A stretch of DNA of 64,000 nucleotides from positions 443,473,292 to 443,537,291 of the forward strand of contig CM022297.1 of NCBI GenBank assembly GCA_011799875.1. Reading direction: 5' to 3'. Below, one piece after another: positions 1 to 12,927 of the stretch. How positions within the stretch are numbered: the stretch's first letter is position 1; every line of letters begins with the position of its first letter. The translations under genes and the position numbers were made by a program. The DNA is from Thinopyrum elongatum (lineage: Eukaryota > Streptophyta > Magnoliopsida > Poales > Poaceae). The notes beneath the pieces are model-generated. The model ran no database searches and was not told the DNA's origin. It worked only from the letters and a program-made list of their open reading frames with translations.

Positions 1-1026
1 GGAATACTAGACTACATATACTAAGCATGTAGGACAACAGGTAAAGTATCAACAGTAGGTTATCAAAAACAGGCTATGCATCAGAATAGGAGCAACCGGA
101 ACAACAACAATAGCAAAATCTAATGCAAGAATAAGAAAGAAAGAATGGGCAATATCTAGATGATTAAGGGGGTTTTGCTTGCCTGGAAGCTCTGCTGAGA
201 AGGAAGGGTTGTCGTCGACGTAGTCGTACTCCGGGGCAGTGACAGTCTCGGCGTCTCCCGAAAGAATAGGGGAGAGGGGGAAACAGATAAATGACGGTGC
301 AAAAAAAAATACAACACAATGCATGTCATGTCAAAATGTGATGATGATATGCTCTAATGCATTCCTAAACATTTTAAAAGAAGTGGGAAATTATCTGGTA
401 ATAATTTCCCATCTCTAGGTATTTTTTTGGTATATTGAACCATGGGAAAAATGTCGATGTTCACTATGTTAGAGGGGTGTGGCAGGTATGTGAATGGCAT
501 AATCGGATTCGTTATATTTTTCTGATCAACTTTCATATATAAATTATTTTAATCCGAGTTACGGTTTATTTTATATGATTTTTCAAAATTTAAATGATTT
601 TTATGAATTTAATTTAATACAAAGTTATATTAGATATAAATGCAATGGGTACGCAGAAAGTGTACCCAGATGTGTGCATCTGTGGCGGACAGTGGGCCTA
701 GTTGACTGCTTAGTCTACCGTCAACAGTGGACCAGATGACTGGTCAAACTGACCAGGGGGCCCACCTGTCATTGACTACTAGTTAAGATATTTTAATTAA
801 ATTAGTTTAATTAACAGGGGACCCACATGTCATACACAGTAACTAAACTGATGGGTTATTTATTTTAATTAGCCGCGTGGGGCCTAAGTGTCAGTGGGGT
901 TAGGGAGGTGATTAGCACCCTATTTAAGTTGGGCCGGCCCCACTAGGCAGTGGCCCAACCAGCCCTCTGTGTGGCTGTGCTCACGCACGAGCACACACAC
1001 GAGAGCGCCGGCGGCCATGACGCTGG

Positions 1027-2085
1027 CAGTGGCAGAGCCACAGGGGGGGGGGGGGCGAGCGGGGGCTAGACCCCCTATCGATCGCCCCCCCTCAACGATG
1101 CTCAGCGGGGACTAGCGTTGGATTCACAGGAGGCTACGTTGGATTTTAATCTTTTTGGGCGATGGATACACTGGACCTAGTCTCACGACTATTACTAATT
1201 AGTATCCGGCCATTAGCAAACACGTAGGCCTGACCTCTACGTATCTAGTAGTTTCAAATAGCCCAAGCCCAAAATTTACAGCCCACAGGCCACGTGATCT
1301 GCTGGTCTGCATATTACTTATCGATCGGTTGGACCAATACAGACACAATACACCGCTTTGTCATCCGTTTGCTCGACTCCATTCCCGCCGCCGCCACGCA
1401 GCTAGGGCTTAATCGATCGGCAGACCTGTTGCACGAGCACCATTGACGACCTGACTGACGAAGGTGCAGATCCCGCATGTCTGATACGAGTCTACCAGAA
1501 CTCCACAAGCTGATCTACTAGTTGGCAAACATCTCCTCCTCTCGGCTCTCACATCAAAACTTGTGGATCTGTCTAATCTCAACCTAAGGTATGCTACATA
1601 GTATAATATATTAATTTTACATTTAGATTATACAAACTACTTCCTCGGTCGTTTTGCAAACTAAAACAACTTGCAAGACGATCGTACATTATGGTCGGAG
1701 AGAGTACTAGTTAGAATCAATTACAAATGGTAAATATTTTTTTTAGTAACTAGAAAGCGACAAGAAGAAGAGACCACCAATAATAAACAATTGAGTCCAT
1801 TTGTCTAAGACGCGTAGCCCACTATTTAAAACTATGAAATTTAGGAGTGAAATCACTACAGTGCTTAGGTCTGATGGTTTGATGGGCCTGTTGTGCGTAA
1901 ATATACATCTAAGCTAATAAAAAAACTATAGCTATTTTAAAGTAATTACAAAACAAATATTTTCATTGTTTGTATGATACGACGCTATATTTAAGAATTG
2001 ATATACGTTGGTGCTGCATTTGTTGCACGTCCATTTTCCTCTTCGCCCCCCTCCCCCCTATGTTAAAATCCTGGCTCCGCCCCTG
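1027..2085. mobile_element. Non-autonomous hAT-type DNA transposon, 1,059 bp
   Basis: The element begins CAGTGGCAGAGCCA and ends TGGCTCCGCCCCTG, which form imperfect terminal inverted repeats (CAGKGGCRGAGCCA). It is flanked by a perfect 8-bp duplication GACGCTGG at 1019-1026 and 2086-2093. The other LTR copy, at about 9940-9965, shows the uninterrupted site, so this is an insertion younger than the LTR duplication. An 8-bp duplication with CAGNGG-type ends is characteristic of the hAT superfamily. No transposase frame is present, so it must be mobilised in trans. A run of 13 G lies just inside the left end (1043-1055). Confidence 0.88.
1640..1704. mobile_element. Short Stowaway-like MITE inside the hAT element
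   Basis: About 65 bp start CTTCCTCGGTCG and end GGTCGGAGAGAG, imperfect inverted repeats resembling the CTCCCTCCGTYC ends of Tc1/mariner Stowaway MITEs. The segment is bounded by TA on both sides (1638-1639, 1705-1706). The short length and imperfect ends make this tentative. It could be an internally deleted copy. Confidence 0.45.
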
Positions 2086-3694
2086 GACGCTGGCGAGGGG
2101 GGCAACGGTGAGCGGCAGGGCGGACGCAGCCAGCGCGTGGGCGAGCAGCACTAGGGGAGCGGGGGCGCGCATGCGCACATAGGCACGGGCCGCTGCAGGG
2201 CGCGTCAGGGGTGGAGCATAGCGGGCGCGAGGCGAGCTCAGGGGCCACAGCGAGCGGAGCAGTGCGCGCGACAGGATGAGGAACAGCAGGCAGCAGCAGA
2301 GTAACTAGCAGGCAGCAGAAGCGAACAGCAGCAGCAGCGGCAGCAAGCGGCAGCAGCAGACCGCAGCGCAGCACACAACTACTGGTGGCAGCAGCGGGGC
2401 GCAGCCCAGGCGCGTGTGGGAGCGCGAGATGGGCGCGGGGCGTGCGGCAGGGAGGCACGCGGAGGGCGGCCGGCGTTTAAACGCACAAGCATGCGCCGGT
2501 GACAAGCTTCAGGAGCGGCGGCAACGCACGAAAAGGCACTTACGGGGACCAAGTCGAGCAACAGATTGAGCCATTCGAACGAGGGCACCGTGCCGCGTCT
2601 GTAGGTGGCACGGGCGCGAGCTAGGGTAGGCAGAAGTGACCGGGGCGAGAACGTCCGACGGCAATGACAGCGGTGCTCTGCGGGGACTAGGACTAGCCTA
2701 CGGGGCACCTGAAGGAGCAGGAGGGATCGAGGAGGAGCAGGGGGCTCACAATGAAGCTCGTGGAGTGCTCGACGAGGACGAAGGCGCAACATCAGCGGCG
2801 GATCGAGTGATTGCGTGTGGCGGCCGAGGTTGGGGAAGAGGAAGCGGGCGACCTGGGGGCGGCCTCCCAGCTCTGATCTAGTGGAGCAGTCGAGGGAGAA
2901 GAACGTGTCCGAGCTCATGGACATGCCGACTTGGCGCGGGGAGGGTGGTGGCCACGCCTACGGCGGCGGCATGGCGACTGTGACGCTCGGGGAAGCGAGA
3001 TCAGAGAGGGAGAGGGTGTACGAGGGGGTGAATGGGGGTTTAGGGTTTCGCCAGGGCTCGGGGGCGACCTAGTAGGGCGCTGGGGGTCGTCGGATAGCCG
3101 GCACGTCGGCTTGGCGCGGCCATGGCCGGCGGATGAGTGCCGCGACCCCCTCCCGTGAACAGGAGGAAGGGGATGGCGCCACTGGCTGGGCCACACCATT
3201 GCCACGGCTGGTCCGTGTGCACAGTGCCATTTCCCTTCACCTTTACTCTTTTTCTTTATTCATTTCTCGTTTCTTTATCTCTCTACTATTTTGCTTGTTA
3301 TTTTCACACCAAATGAATTTATTTAAATGTGCAACTTAGCACATAAATACTAGGCAAGGTTTTAAGTTAGTCCAACAAGTTTCAAATATTTTTGAATAGT
3401 TTGAATATTTGTCTATATTAAATTTGTTCAATAAAATGTTGATGGATCAGTTTTAAATAGTTGAGAGGCACTTAAATATTTTGAAAAATGTTGATTCTTA
3501 CATGAAAATTAGTTAGTGAATACTTGCAACCGAACCTACATTTTTATTTTACTTTTTGAAATTTTAATTATTTGACTTGCATTTGAATTTGAATTTAAAT
3601 TGGTTTTCGCTACGTGACAATTAAGCTGAGGAAAAGGAGGTGACATGGCATCATTAGTCAGAGATCATTGTAGCTTAATTATAGGGGTGTCGGA

Positions 3695-3731
3695 AATCTC
3701 CTCCACTAAAAGAAATCTCGTCCCGAGATTT
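3695..3731 (-). promoter_or_regulatory. Polypurine tract and adjacent palindrome of the LARD-like element
   Basis: Just outside the left LTR the plus strand reads AATCTCCTCC, i.e. GGAGGAGATT on the element strand, a plausible primer for plus-strand DNA synthesis. A few bases further (3713-3731) lies AAATCTCGTCCCGAGATTT, an inverted repeat with 8-bp arms around a 3-base centre. A very similar palindrome sits in the same place in the gypsy element at 34098. Confidence 0.6.
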
Positions 3732-6700
3732 AAGAGGTAGAGTAATGGGGAAGGAATTGGTTACGAAATTCTAACGAGTCTTCTCGGTCGTGATTGCTCT
3801 TCCCGAAGAGGTTGTTCTATGACATTGATGTCTTCATTTTCTCTGCATCAGTGTGTCGCGACGAAGTTGTCCTTCTTCCTTCAGGATCTTCATCGTGCTT
3901 ATGAATAGGGTATGAGGGAAAATTCTGTAAGAATGGATTTAACCAAGTCGAGTATCGGACAATTTAACTTAGGGGATGAGGCATAAGTATCACTCGAGTT
4001 GAAACTCAGAAAATTATCAAGAGATGTATAAGAAGGCACAAAAGTTTTAATGGGGAAGGCATACATTAGTTGCCTAGAACAGAGTGTGAAAAGGTTCTAG
4101 GGTAGTGAAGAATAAACGACGTGTCTGATACCGAAATGGAACATCTCAAGGAAGGTGGCTTGAGGAAATGCATACGAAGCCAAGTGCAAGGGTAAATTTG
4201 GATACAAGGATCACATGGTCATTTACATAAACTTCATAATTAATGAGAGAGTTCCCATAAGGAATTCTAAAGAATGACATGCACAAGGTAGAATGATAAT
4301 CGATTCCATGGTTAACTGGAAGATTCAGTTGCAAGTGCTACAGAAAGATAAAGCACACTGCACCAGTATGTAATTGAGGTCTCGAGCATTTCTGAATCAT
4401 TATGATGATCAAAATCAAAGTGATCAACGTACATACCACAATGATGAATAAGAAGCGTGGTGGCATTGTGTGTGATCATGATACAAGGGTTGTCAGAGAA
4501 CAGTTTGCCAGCTATGTTCACAACAATGTAGGTACCAAGGGCGGGGACGAAGAGAACCATTTTCCTGCTCGTTGAAACGAGGCGGATCAATAGGCAAAGT
4601 TCTCGTCCATCGGTGGTTACCAGAATGTTAACAACAATAGTAACGGGGTGTTACTGACAGAGTTGTACACCAAGGTGTTTACATAAATAGGGAATTATTA
4701 CTGCTTAGATCATCTAGATCACATGAAAGGTTAACAGACCAATAGAAAGTAAATGTGATTATCCACAAGTATTAGGAGTGTATCCTTCCCAAGGATAAGC
4801 AGAGCATGATATCCATGAGTGAACAACAAGTACATATCCATTTGGATAATGGGGCAAGGAATACCATGATGTTTACCCATAAAACGGGGTTTGGATAGTA
4901 GATCAAGAAACATTTTAGCAGTGTGCTTCCAATGTTCTTGTTGATGTTAGGAGTACCACAATCATGCTTTGAGGTAGCAATGATATGGGGTTAAAGTGAA
5001 GATTGGGTTTGAAATTCTCAAGAGATACAATGGAGCAATTTCAAGAATAGCAAGGTACCTAAGGTATAACCAAAACATGACCAAGTCTGTGTTGGAAGGA
5101 AAGCAAGGATGTTGACAACACAAATTATCAAGGGGCAAGGATGGTATTTCTAATCATGAATTCGATTCAAAGTCAAATGTTGACGATGATCATGACACAT
5201 TTTTTCAAGAGGTTTCTTGATGAAGATGTAATCGATCAATGATGACATCGATAAAAAGGAATGGTGAAGCGAAAGTTTATTGGAACCATGGATAAGAAGC
5301 AGGCTCACAATCAGAGTTGCCATTCAAGACAAATAGTATGATATTGAAAGTTCAACGTAAGCTTAGTTCACTGTCGGAATTGTGTTTTGGGGATGGACCA
5401 GGTAGCAAGGTCAAGCCTTAGCATGCCGATGATGATGTAGCGAATCGGCTAAGAATGACATGATTGAGTGCAAACTCGTAAGCAGTGAAAATCATTGAGA
5501 GTTATTGAATCGCAATGCGGACTTGATTCGCTTATCGGTGTCCTTGAGTGACAACCAACGCAGAATTTGGGGGGAAATTGAAATTGGTGATAATTAATAC
5601 TTGATGAAGAACTCATAAGAAGAAATGTAGTTCCGTGATATTATCAAGATACCAAAGGGTAATACTCGAAGGTAGATCGGAATAGAAGTTGGACAGGCGT
5701 ATTGATCTGCAGAAGACAAGTGCTTTAACTTGTCCGGAGAAATGGAATCAAAGAAGATCAACACGGTCAGAACCATGGTTGCAAAGTTCCAAATCACTTA
5801 TTCAAGATGAATTTATACCAAGGTGATAATTATTTGTACGAGAAGCTTCCATGAAAGGTCTACATCGTGTCCATGGGCATGAACACAAAGTTCAAGGTCG
5901 ACTCCCACTTCTTCAATGCACAACTTCTCATTCACTGTTCTGTTAAAAACGTTTTGACTGTGAAAATTGATCTGGTGAAATGCCAGAAGAGTATGATCCG
6001 TGAAAACTTCCGGGTTCACACAGATGGGAAAAGCTTAGGTACAACCCATTAGGACATTTTTAGGAATCTTATACAACAAACAACGGAAGCAAGGGATACA
6101 AGTGCAAAAGCAAAGTACCAAAGTCCAAGTAGACAATACAACTCAACAAGGCAATTTGTATCAAGGGAAGACTCAAGGTTTTAGAATATGAAGGAATGGT
6201 TTGATAATAATCCAACAAATGATCTGGCGGACCGTAAAGAGTCTGATGTGAGTATCGATGTTGAACCAGAAGAAGAAGAAAATGCAAAGGCATTGGATTA
6301 TAGAAACATCTGAATAATTTCAAAGCTTAATTTCAAAGGAATTATGATTTTCAAATCGGGGGATCAGAAGCAGATGCGCTGATCAAAAGATATGTCAGTT
6401 GAATAGAATTAGATCGATAATCAATCAAGGTTTGATTTGCTGAGAACCAGCTCATGTCTGGAGTGACGTCTGAGCCGAAGGGACGAATTCTAGTTTCGAC
6501 TGATGATTGTAAGCATTCACAAATATATTGAATCAAAGGCTCAAAATGATGATGACAAGGGATGCTAATGAATATTTCTAGACATATGGAAGTAACCATA
6601 ATGCAAGCAGGCAAGACTTTCCAAAGCAATAGGTTGCAGAGGATTCTTGGAAGATCAAATAGCGTTTCAAAGAATTTTGTGAAACACATGAACAACTAGG

Positions 6701-7226
6701 GATGAACTAATCCCCGGTAAGTGTGATGAATTATTCGTAGGTGTATTAATGTGGCAAAGAACTGCAAGGCAGTGGCACAAGGGATTCTCAAAAATTCAGA
6801 GAATGTTTCGATGTATCTTGTAATAACAAGAGCAACTGGGAATGAATGTATGAACGACAAGTGCATGTAGTTATCCATAAGGATATATTGCTGGTGGGGA
6901 ATTGCAAAGGCGGTGGGCACAAGGGTCTCGAGAAAACATCGAAGAGTATCTTTAGAATCTTCTGGTGAATCAAGCGATCATCTAGAATGAGGGGCTCTCC
7001 AGGAGGAAGTAGCTACGAGAACCTAGAGTTAGAGTTAGTAAAATCTTTAACCTGAATAGAAGAGTGATCAGAATAACAGAGTAAAGGAGCGAAATAAAAT
7101 ATCCTAATCCCATCCGTAAGTGATGTGTGCCCGTAAGCCACACAACAAAGTTAGTAAAATAGTTTTTTTTTCAATTCTAGACTCAACATCGACCAAGTAG
7201 TTTGGAAGGGGTTCCTACAGGCAGTT

Positions 7227-7241
7227 GGCTCTGATACCAAC
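7227..7241 (-). other. Primer-binding site (tRNA-Met type) of the LARD-like element
   Basis: The plus strand GGCTCTGATACCAAC is the complement of TTGGTATCAGAGCC, the usual PBS matching the 3' end of initiator tRNA-Met. It sits one base from the LTR at 7243, which fixes the minus orientation of the element. Confidence 0.9.
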
Positions 7242-7242
7242 T

Positions 7243-10200
7243 TGTGATGCCCCCAAAATTAATCGTGCATTAAACATCCACACAACATGCATGATCAAGA
7301 TCAGAGACTCACGGTATAATATCACAACACAACTCTACGACTCAAATTTAAACAAAGAAACAAAATATTACAAGACAGGGTCGTAAGACCCGAAATTACG
7401 TCAAGAGTCAGGTCTAAGTATAGACAATTACAAAGGTGCCTTAAGAAGGCGAAAACAAACAAGGACTCTAGATCAAAAAGGCGTAGGCCTCCTGCCTGGG
7501 ACCTCCTAACTACTCCTAGTCATCAGCCTCCTAGTAGTAGTAAGATCCATCGGGGTAGTAGTAGCCATCGGCGGGATCAGCTGGCTCCAGGGCTCCGTCA
7601 TCTGATCGCAGTCCCCGAGTAGAGAGGGAAAAAGTAGCAAAGCAACTGTGAGCACTCATCCAAAGTACTCGCAAGACTTGCATCAGATATATACTACATA
7701 TGCATCGGTATCAAAGGAATGGGGTATATCTATGGACTATACTGCAGAAATGCCAGAATAAGGGGGAGAAGCTTATCCTATCAAAGACTACATCTTCTAC
7801 GGCAATCATCTTGCAGTAGTAGAAGAGGGTAGCATATATATAATATTTAGCAACATGTTTATATCAACAATGCTCTGAGGTCCTTCCTCAACTACCCTGC
7901 GAGAAAGCGGTACCGGAGCAGAACATCACTAAGTTTCAATATAGTAACCATTTAGTTGTAGTAGATCAGGATACAACTCCAAGTGTCCTATTACCGTGGA
8001 TACGGCTATTCGAATAGATTACTTCGCTGCAGGTGTGTACCACATTACCCAACACACCCGATTACCTCTGGCCGGACACACTTTTCTGGGTAATGCCCAA
8101 CCTCGGATGATCAACACGCCATAGACCAACCTAGACTTTCCAGGGAGATCAACATGCCGGTCTAAATCCTAAGTGCGAAGGGGTCATGGGCCCATCACCC
8201 TATGCACTCCTACACGTCGCGTGACTGGCCAGGGACCAGACCCACCTCCTTATACAAGCGCAGGAGGTTACCATCCACGCCAACCATTAGCCCACAACTC
8301 TGAGCTGCGACATCTGGATCGCTTTCGGAAGGAACGTACGATGCCGAGGGTCCCATATACCATTATCCCGCGTGGTGGTTAGTGCGTAAAGGCCAGCGGC
8401 CAACTTAGATCAAATACCCAAATCCATTAGTGTATTATTAGCATCTGGCGGAGACGACCAGGGCCGTCGCTTCAACTAGGTAACTCGCAGACCATGACCA
8501 GGAGCCAGGCCCACCTCTCTCCTCGGTGGTCTCCACCTGCCCTCTCGTTCCACCACATTATCTCTCACGGGTACCCTTGGGGCCGACCCATCTTTATGAA
8601 CAATTGAGGTTCAGGTCCATACCATTAAGGTGAAACCGGAGGAATAACCCTTGTTAGGTTTACCTTGACATACCGTACGGCAGAGACATCACCTAGAGTG
8701 AAGTACGAGGAATCACCCTCAGTAGATCACACTAGATGTGCTAGACTACAGAGTCAGCGTCGAGAGTGAAATACAAGGAATCACCCTTGGTAGATTACAC
8801 TTGGTGCGGCTGTGCAGAGCCATACAATAATAAGGGCCTTTAGGGGTGTTCGAGTCTCGGTTCAACGGTCAGTCATCTCGGATCACCCATATGGTATAGT
8901 ATGGCAACACGGACAAGGATGTAGGCCCACTAATGGAATACTAGACTACCTATACTAAGCATGTAGGACAACAGGTAAAGTATCAACAATATGTTATCAA
9001 AAACATGCTATGCATCAGAATAGGAGCAACCAGAACAACAATAGTAGCAAAATCTGATGCAAGAATAAGAGAGAAAGAATGGGCGATATCTGGATGATCA
9101 AGGGGTTTTTGCTTGATTGGAAGCTCTACTGAGAAGGAGGGGTCGTCGTCGATGTAGTTGTACTCCGAGGCAGCGACAGTCTCGAGGTCTACCGAAAGAA
9201 TAGGGGAGAGGGGGAAACAGATAAATAACGGAGCAAACAAATACATCACAATGCATGTCATGTCAAAATGTGATGATGATATGCTCTAATGCAATCCTAA
9301 ACATTTTAAAAGAAGAGGGAAATTATCTGGTAATAATTTCCCAGCTCTAGGTATTTTTTGGTATATTGAACCAGGGGAAAAATGTTGAAGTTCATTCTGT
9401 TAGAGGGGTGTGGCAGGTATGTGAATGGCATAATCAGATTCGTTATATTTTTCTGATCAACTTTCATATATACATTATTTTAATCCGAGTTACAGTTTAT
9501 TTTATATGATTTTTCAAACTTTAATTTTTTTTGAATTTACTGGATTTAATTTAATATGAATGTATATTAAATATAAATGCTATGGGTACACAGAAAGTGT
9601 ACCCAAATGTGTTATCTATGGGTGACAATGGGCCCAGTTGACTGCTTAGTCTGCAGTCAACTGTGGACCAGTTGACTGGTCAAACTGACCGGCGGGGCCC
9701 ACCTGTCACTAGTTAAGAGATTTTATTTAAAATAGTTTAATTAATAGGGGACCCACATGTCATACACAGTAACTAAACTGATGGGTTATTTATTTTAATT
9801 AGCCGTGTGGGGCCCAAGTGTCAGTGGGGTTAGGGGTGATTAGCACCCTAATTAAGTTGGGCCAGCCCCACTAGGCAGTGGCCCAACCAGCCCTCTATGT
9901 GGATGTGCTCATGCACGAGCACACACACGAGAGCGCCGACAGCCACGATGCTGGCCAGGGGCGCAGCGGCGAGCGGCAGGGCAGATGCAGCCAGCGTGGG
10001 GGCGAGCAGCAGCAGGGGAGCGAGGGTGTGGTGGCGCACATGCACAGACAGTAGCGGGCCGCTGCATGGCATGGCAGGGGCGGAGCATAGCGGGTGCGAG
10101 CTGAGCTACATGGGCCGCGGCGAGCAGAGCAGCGTGCGCGGCATGATGAGGAGCAGCAGGCAGTAGTAGAGCAGCTAGCAGGCACCAACAACATAGAGCG

Positions 10201-11484
10201 ATAGCAGCGGGGCATAGCCCATGCGCGCGTGGGAGCGCTGGATGGGCGCGGGGCCTGCGACAGGAAGGCACCCGTAGGGCGGCCGACGTCTAAACGCACA
10301 CGAACGCGTCGATGACAAGCTTCAGGGGCGGTGGCGACGCACGGAAAGGCATTTACAAGGACCAAGTCAAGCAACGGATTGAGTCATTCGAATGAGGGCA
10401 CCGTGCCGCGTCTATAGGTGGCATAGGCGCGATCTAGGACGGGCGGAAGTGACCGGGGCGATGACGTCCGATGGCGATGCTCTACAGGTACTAGCCTACG
10501 GGGCATGGGAAGGAACAGGGGGAGGTCGAGGAGGAGCGGGGGCTCACAACGAAGCTCGTGGAGTGCTCAACGAGGACGAAGGCTTAGCATCGACGATGGA
10601 TCGAGTGATAGCGTGTGGTGGCCAAGGTTGGGGAAGAGGAAGCGGGCGACGTTGGGGCGACTTCCCAGCTTCGATCCAGTGGAGCAGCCGAAGGAGAAGA
10701 ACGTGCCGGAGCTCGTGGACATGCCGGCTTGGCGCGGGGAGGCTGGTGGCCACGCCTATGGCTGCGGCATGGCGACGGTGGCGCTCGGGGAAGCAAGACC
10801 AGAGAGGGAGAGGGCGTGCGAGGGGGTGAATGGGGGGTTAGGGTTTTGCCGGGGCTAGGGGCGACCTAGTAGGGCGCCAGGGGTCGTCGGATGGCGGACA
10901 AGTCGGCCTGACGCGGCCATGGCTGGCGGATGCGTGCAACGACCTCCTCCCGTGAACAGGAGGAAGGGGATGGCGCCACTGGTGGGCTGGGCCACACTTT
11001 TGGCACGGCTGGGCCATGTGCATAGTGCCGTTTCCCTTCGCCTTTACTCTTTTTCTTTATTCATTTCCTGTTTCTTTATCTCTCTACTGTTTTGCCTATT
11101 ATTTTCACACCAAATGAATTTAGTTAAATGTGCAACTTAGCACATAAATACTAGGCAAGGTTTTGAGTTAGTCCAACAAGTTTCAAATATTTTTGAATAG
11201 TTTGAATATTTGTTTATATTAAATTTGTTCAATAAAATGATGCTGGATCCGTTTTAAATAGTTTAGGGGCACTTAAATATTTGAAAAAAATGTTGATTCT
11301 TACTTGAAAATTAGTTAGTGAATATTTGCAACCCAACCTACATTTTTATTTTACTTTTTGAAATTTTAATTATTTTACTTGCATTCGAATTGGTTTTCAC
11401 TACGTGACAATTAAGCTTACCAAAAGGAGGTGACATGGCATCATTAGTCAGAGATCACTGTAGCTTAATTACATGGGTGTCACA
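7243..11484 (-). mobile_element. 5' LTR of the LARD-like element, 4.24 kb
   Basis: The LTR runs from TGTGATGCCC to GGGTGTCACA, so its ends form a TGTGA..TCACA inverted repeat. The stretch 8935-11484 is the counterpart of 1-3694. It lacks the hAT insertion and therefore shows the original target sequence. The GC-rich block 9890-10990 contains overlapping open frames on both strands (up to 159 codons) that are disrupted differently in the other copy. I do not annotate them as genes. The right flank is an older Athila-like LTR, so this element inserted into it. Confidence 0.85.
8627..8806. repeat. Three imperfect direct repeats inside the LARD LTR
   Basis: A motif of the form GTGAARYACRAGGAATCACCC followed by a GTAGAT-like tail occurs near 8629, 8695 and 8763, spaced by about 66-68 bp. 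The first copy is the most diverged. The function is unknown. The equivalent part of the left LTR lies outside the window. Confidence 0.6.
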
Positions 11485-12918
11485 GATGAGCCCATTTTGC
11501 ATCACTTCTTACCTTTTTTTTTCATATTAGTAGTAGGATTTTCAGAATTTTACTACACTTGCGCATCCTTTTTGCCTCATATTGCCATGTCCTTAAAGGC
11601 GAAGGACATTTTGAGCACTGATTGTAAACACTTGTTTTGGGTGAAAATCATGCTAATTGGCGTTTCTAATAACCTACCACGGGAAGATAAGATCACATGG
11701 GAAGAAAACCATCCCCATAGGGCGTTCTAGAGGAGAGGAAGACATGCGGTACAAGCACAACCCGCTCGTACATGTGCTCGTATTGTACGGTGCCGCCACC
11801 TGGTCAACTATTTCACCCCCGACAATCAGATCTCACAAAAGAGGAACAAAGAGGCCAGAACCATGAACCAAAAGGAGAAAACCACACCCCCAAAAGGGAT
11901 CCGAATGAGGAATCAGAAGAAGAGCACCACCATGCCAACACCTCAATAATGGAGACTTCAACATCGATCTTCATCATCATCATCCACGTCCTGACATCAA
12001 CTACTCCTTTCATCTGCTTGTAATACCAAACCCTAGTGTGGATTCGTATGTAACTACTCCATTCCTCTCTTTGTAATAGCAAATCCTAGTGTGGATTCAT
12101 ATGTGTGTTACATTAATCATTCATCCATTATTGCCATGAACATTATGATGATGCTTATTGTATCTATGTTTGAGTAAACCCCATAGTTCTCAGGGATATG
12201 GAAGAACCCTAGTATGTGTATGGTCTGAACACTGATAAGATACATGCATGATTTTCTTTATATGTTTGTCTTAACTATTCTTCTTGATGTTTTATGAAGC
12301 CGAACTCACAACATTTGCATGTAAGGACTTAAAGGATGTTACTATCACCGTGATGTGGGATGAGGAGGTATTGCGATGACAAAAGCTATCTCCCTCCTTT
12401 GCAGAATGTTTGACAAGGGGAATAAACAGATGCTAGAAGCGTTAAGACGCATCCGCTGGTAGACCATTAATCATTGTCACCCTCACCCGGTAGGGGAAGT
12501 GATGGTGATGGTGTGCGTAGATACGGAGCTGCAGTAGCATGCATGTATCTTTATTTTGGCTCCGCCCACACATGAAAACATATAAAGTGGATTGGTTATT
12601 TGAACTCAGAATTGCGCATTTGCACAATTAAGTGACAAACACAATAGTAGTGAATTCAGACTCCTCAGAATGCATTATCCCTATTAAAGTTTCCATCACT
12701 TTCATTTACTCTCTTTTTATTTACTTCAATTCTAGCATACTTTAATTCTTGTCACAACACTCTTACAATATTTTTTAGTTCCGCCTTGCCTTTTCTTTGG
12801 ACCGCTATTAACTTGTAGGCACATTCCGATAAACCTCTATAAGAGGCAAACACCATTTTCTAAGCTCTCTGTTGGATCGTTACTCTTACTACAACTCAAC
12901 CACACTTGTAGGACATCA
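11485..12918 (+). mobile_element. Partial LTR of an old Athila-like gypsy element
   Basis: The sequence directly upstream of a tRNA-Asp-type PBS should be a 5' LTR. This AT-rich, non-coding stretch has the look of Athila-clade LTRs and ends GGACATCA about ten bases before the PBS. Its left part was separated by the LARD insertion at 11484/11485. No partner LTR is in the window, so the exact right end is an estimate. It contains a short repeated phrase AATCCTAGTGTGGATTC near 12030 and 12082. Confidence 0.55.
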
Positions 12919-12927
12919 ACGCTTTTC

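Larger units (their letters stand above)
1..3694 (-). mobile_element. 3' LTR (partial) of a LARD-like LTR retrotransposon
   Basis: This segment matches 8935-11484 along its length, apart from a 1,059-bp insertion at 1027. It is therefore the left copy of a long LTR whose start lies before the window. Its right end (near 3694, reading GTGTCGGA) corresponds to GTGTCACA at 11484, so the terminal CA has mutated. The element reads on the minus strand, because the PBS lies beside the other LTR and the polypurine tract complement follows this one. The part near 2090-3130 is very GC-rich and full of open frames on both strands. Those frames are not conserved in the other LTR copy, so I treat them as non-coding. 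The dimensions (LTR over 4 kb, short non-coding interior) fit the LARD/Sukkula group of Triticeae. The family name is from memory. Confidence 0.8.
3695..7242 (-). mobile_element. Non-coding internal domain of the LARD-like element
   Basis: This 3.5-kb region lies between the two long LTRs. I see no gag, protease, RT, RNase H or integrase motif on either strand. The longest open frame is about 114 codons with no recognisable content. The region starts (minus strand) at a tRNA-Met-type PBS and ends at a purine-rich tract. Known LARDs have an internal domain of this size that is conserved as RNA rather than protein. That this copy behaves the same way is inference. Confidence 0.75.

Noticed and set aside
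2063..3205. Overlapping open frames of 65-180 codons on both strands in the GC-rich part of the left LARD LTR
   Set aside because: They are Ala/Arg/Pro-rich, overlap each other on both strands and are not preserved in the other LTR copy (9848-11023). They follow from high GC content.
9895..10374. 159-codon minus-strand frame in the right LARD LTR
   Set aside because: Same GC-rich LTR block, no domain, and the corresponding frame in the left LTR differs. Not treated as a gene.
12477..12630. Possible tRNA or small RNA gene near a short GC-richer patch
   Set aside because: No cloverleaf or conserved A/B box arrangement could be built. I see no RNA gene anywhere in the window.
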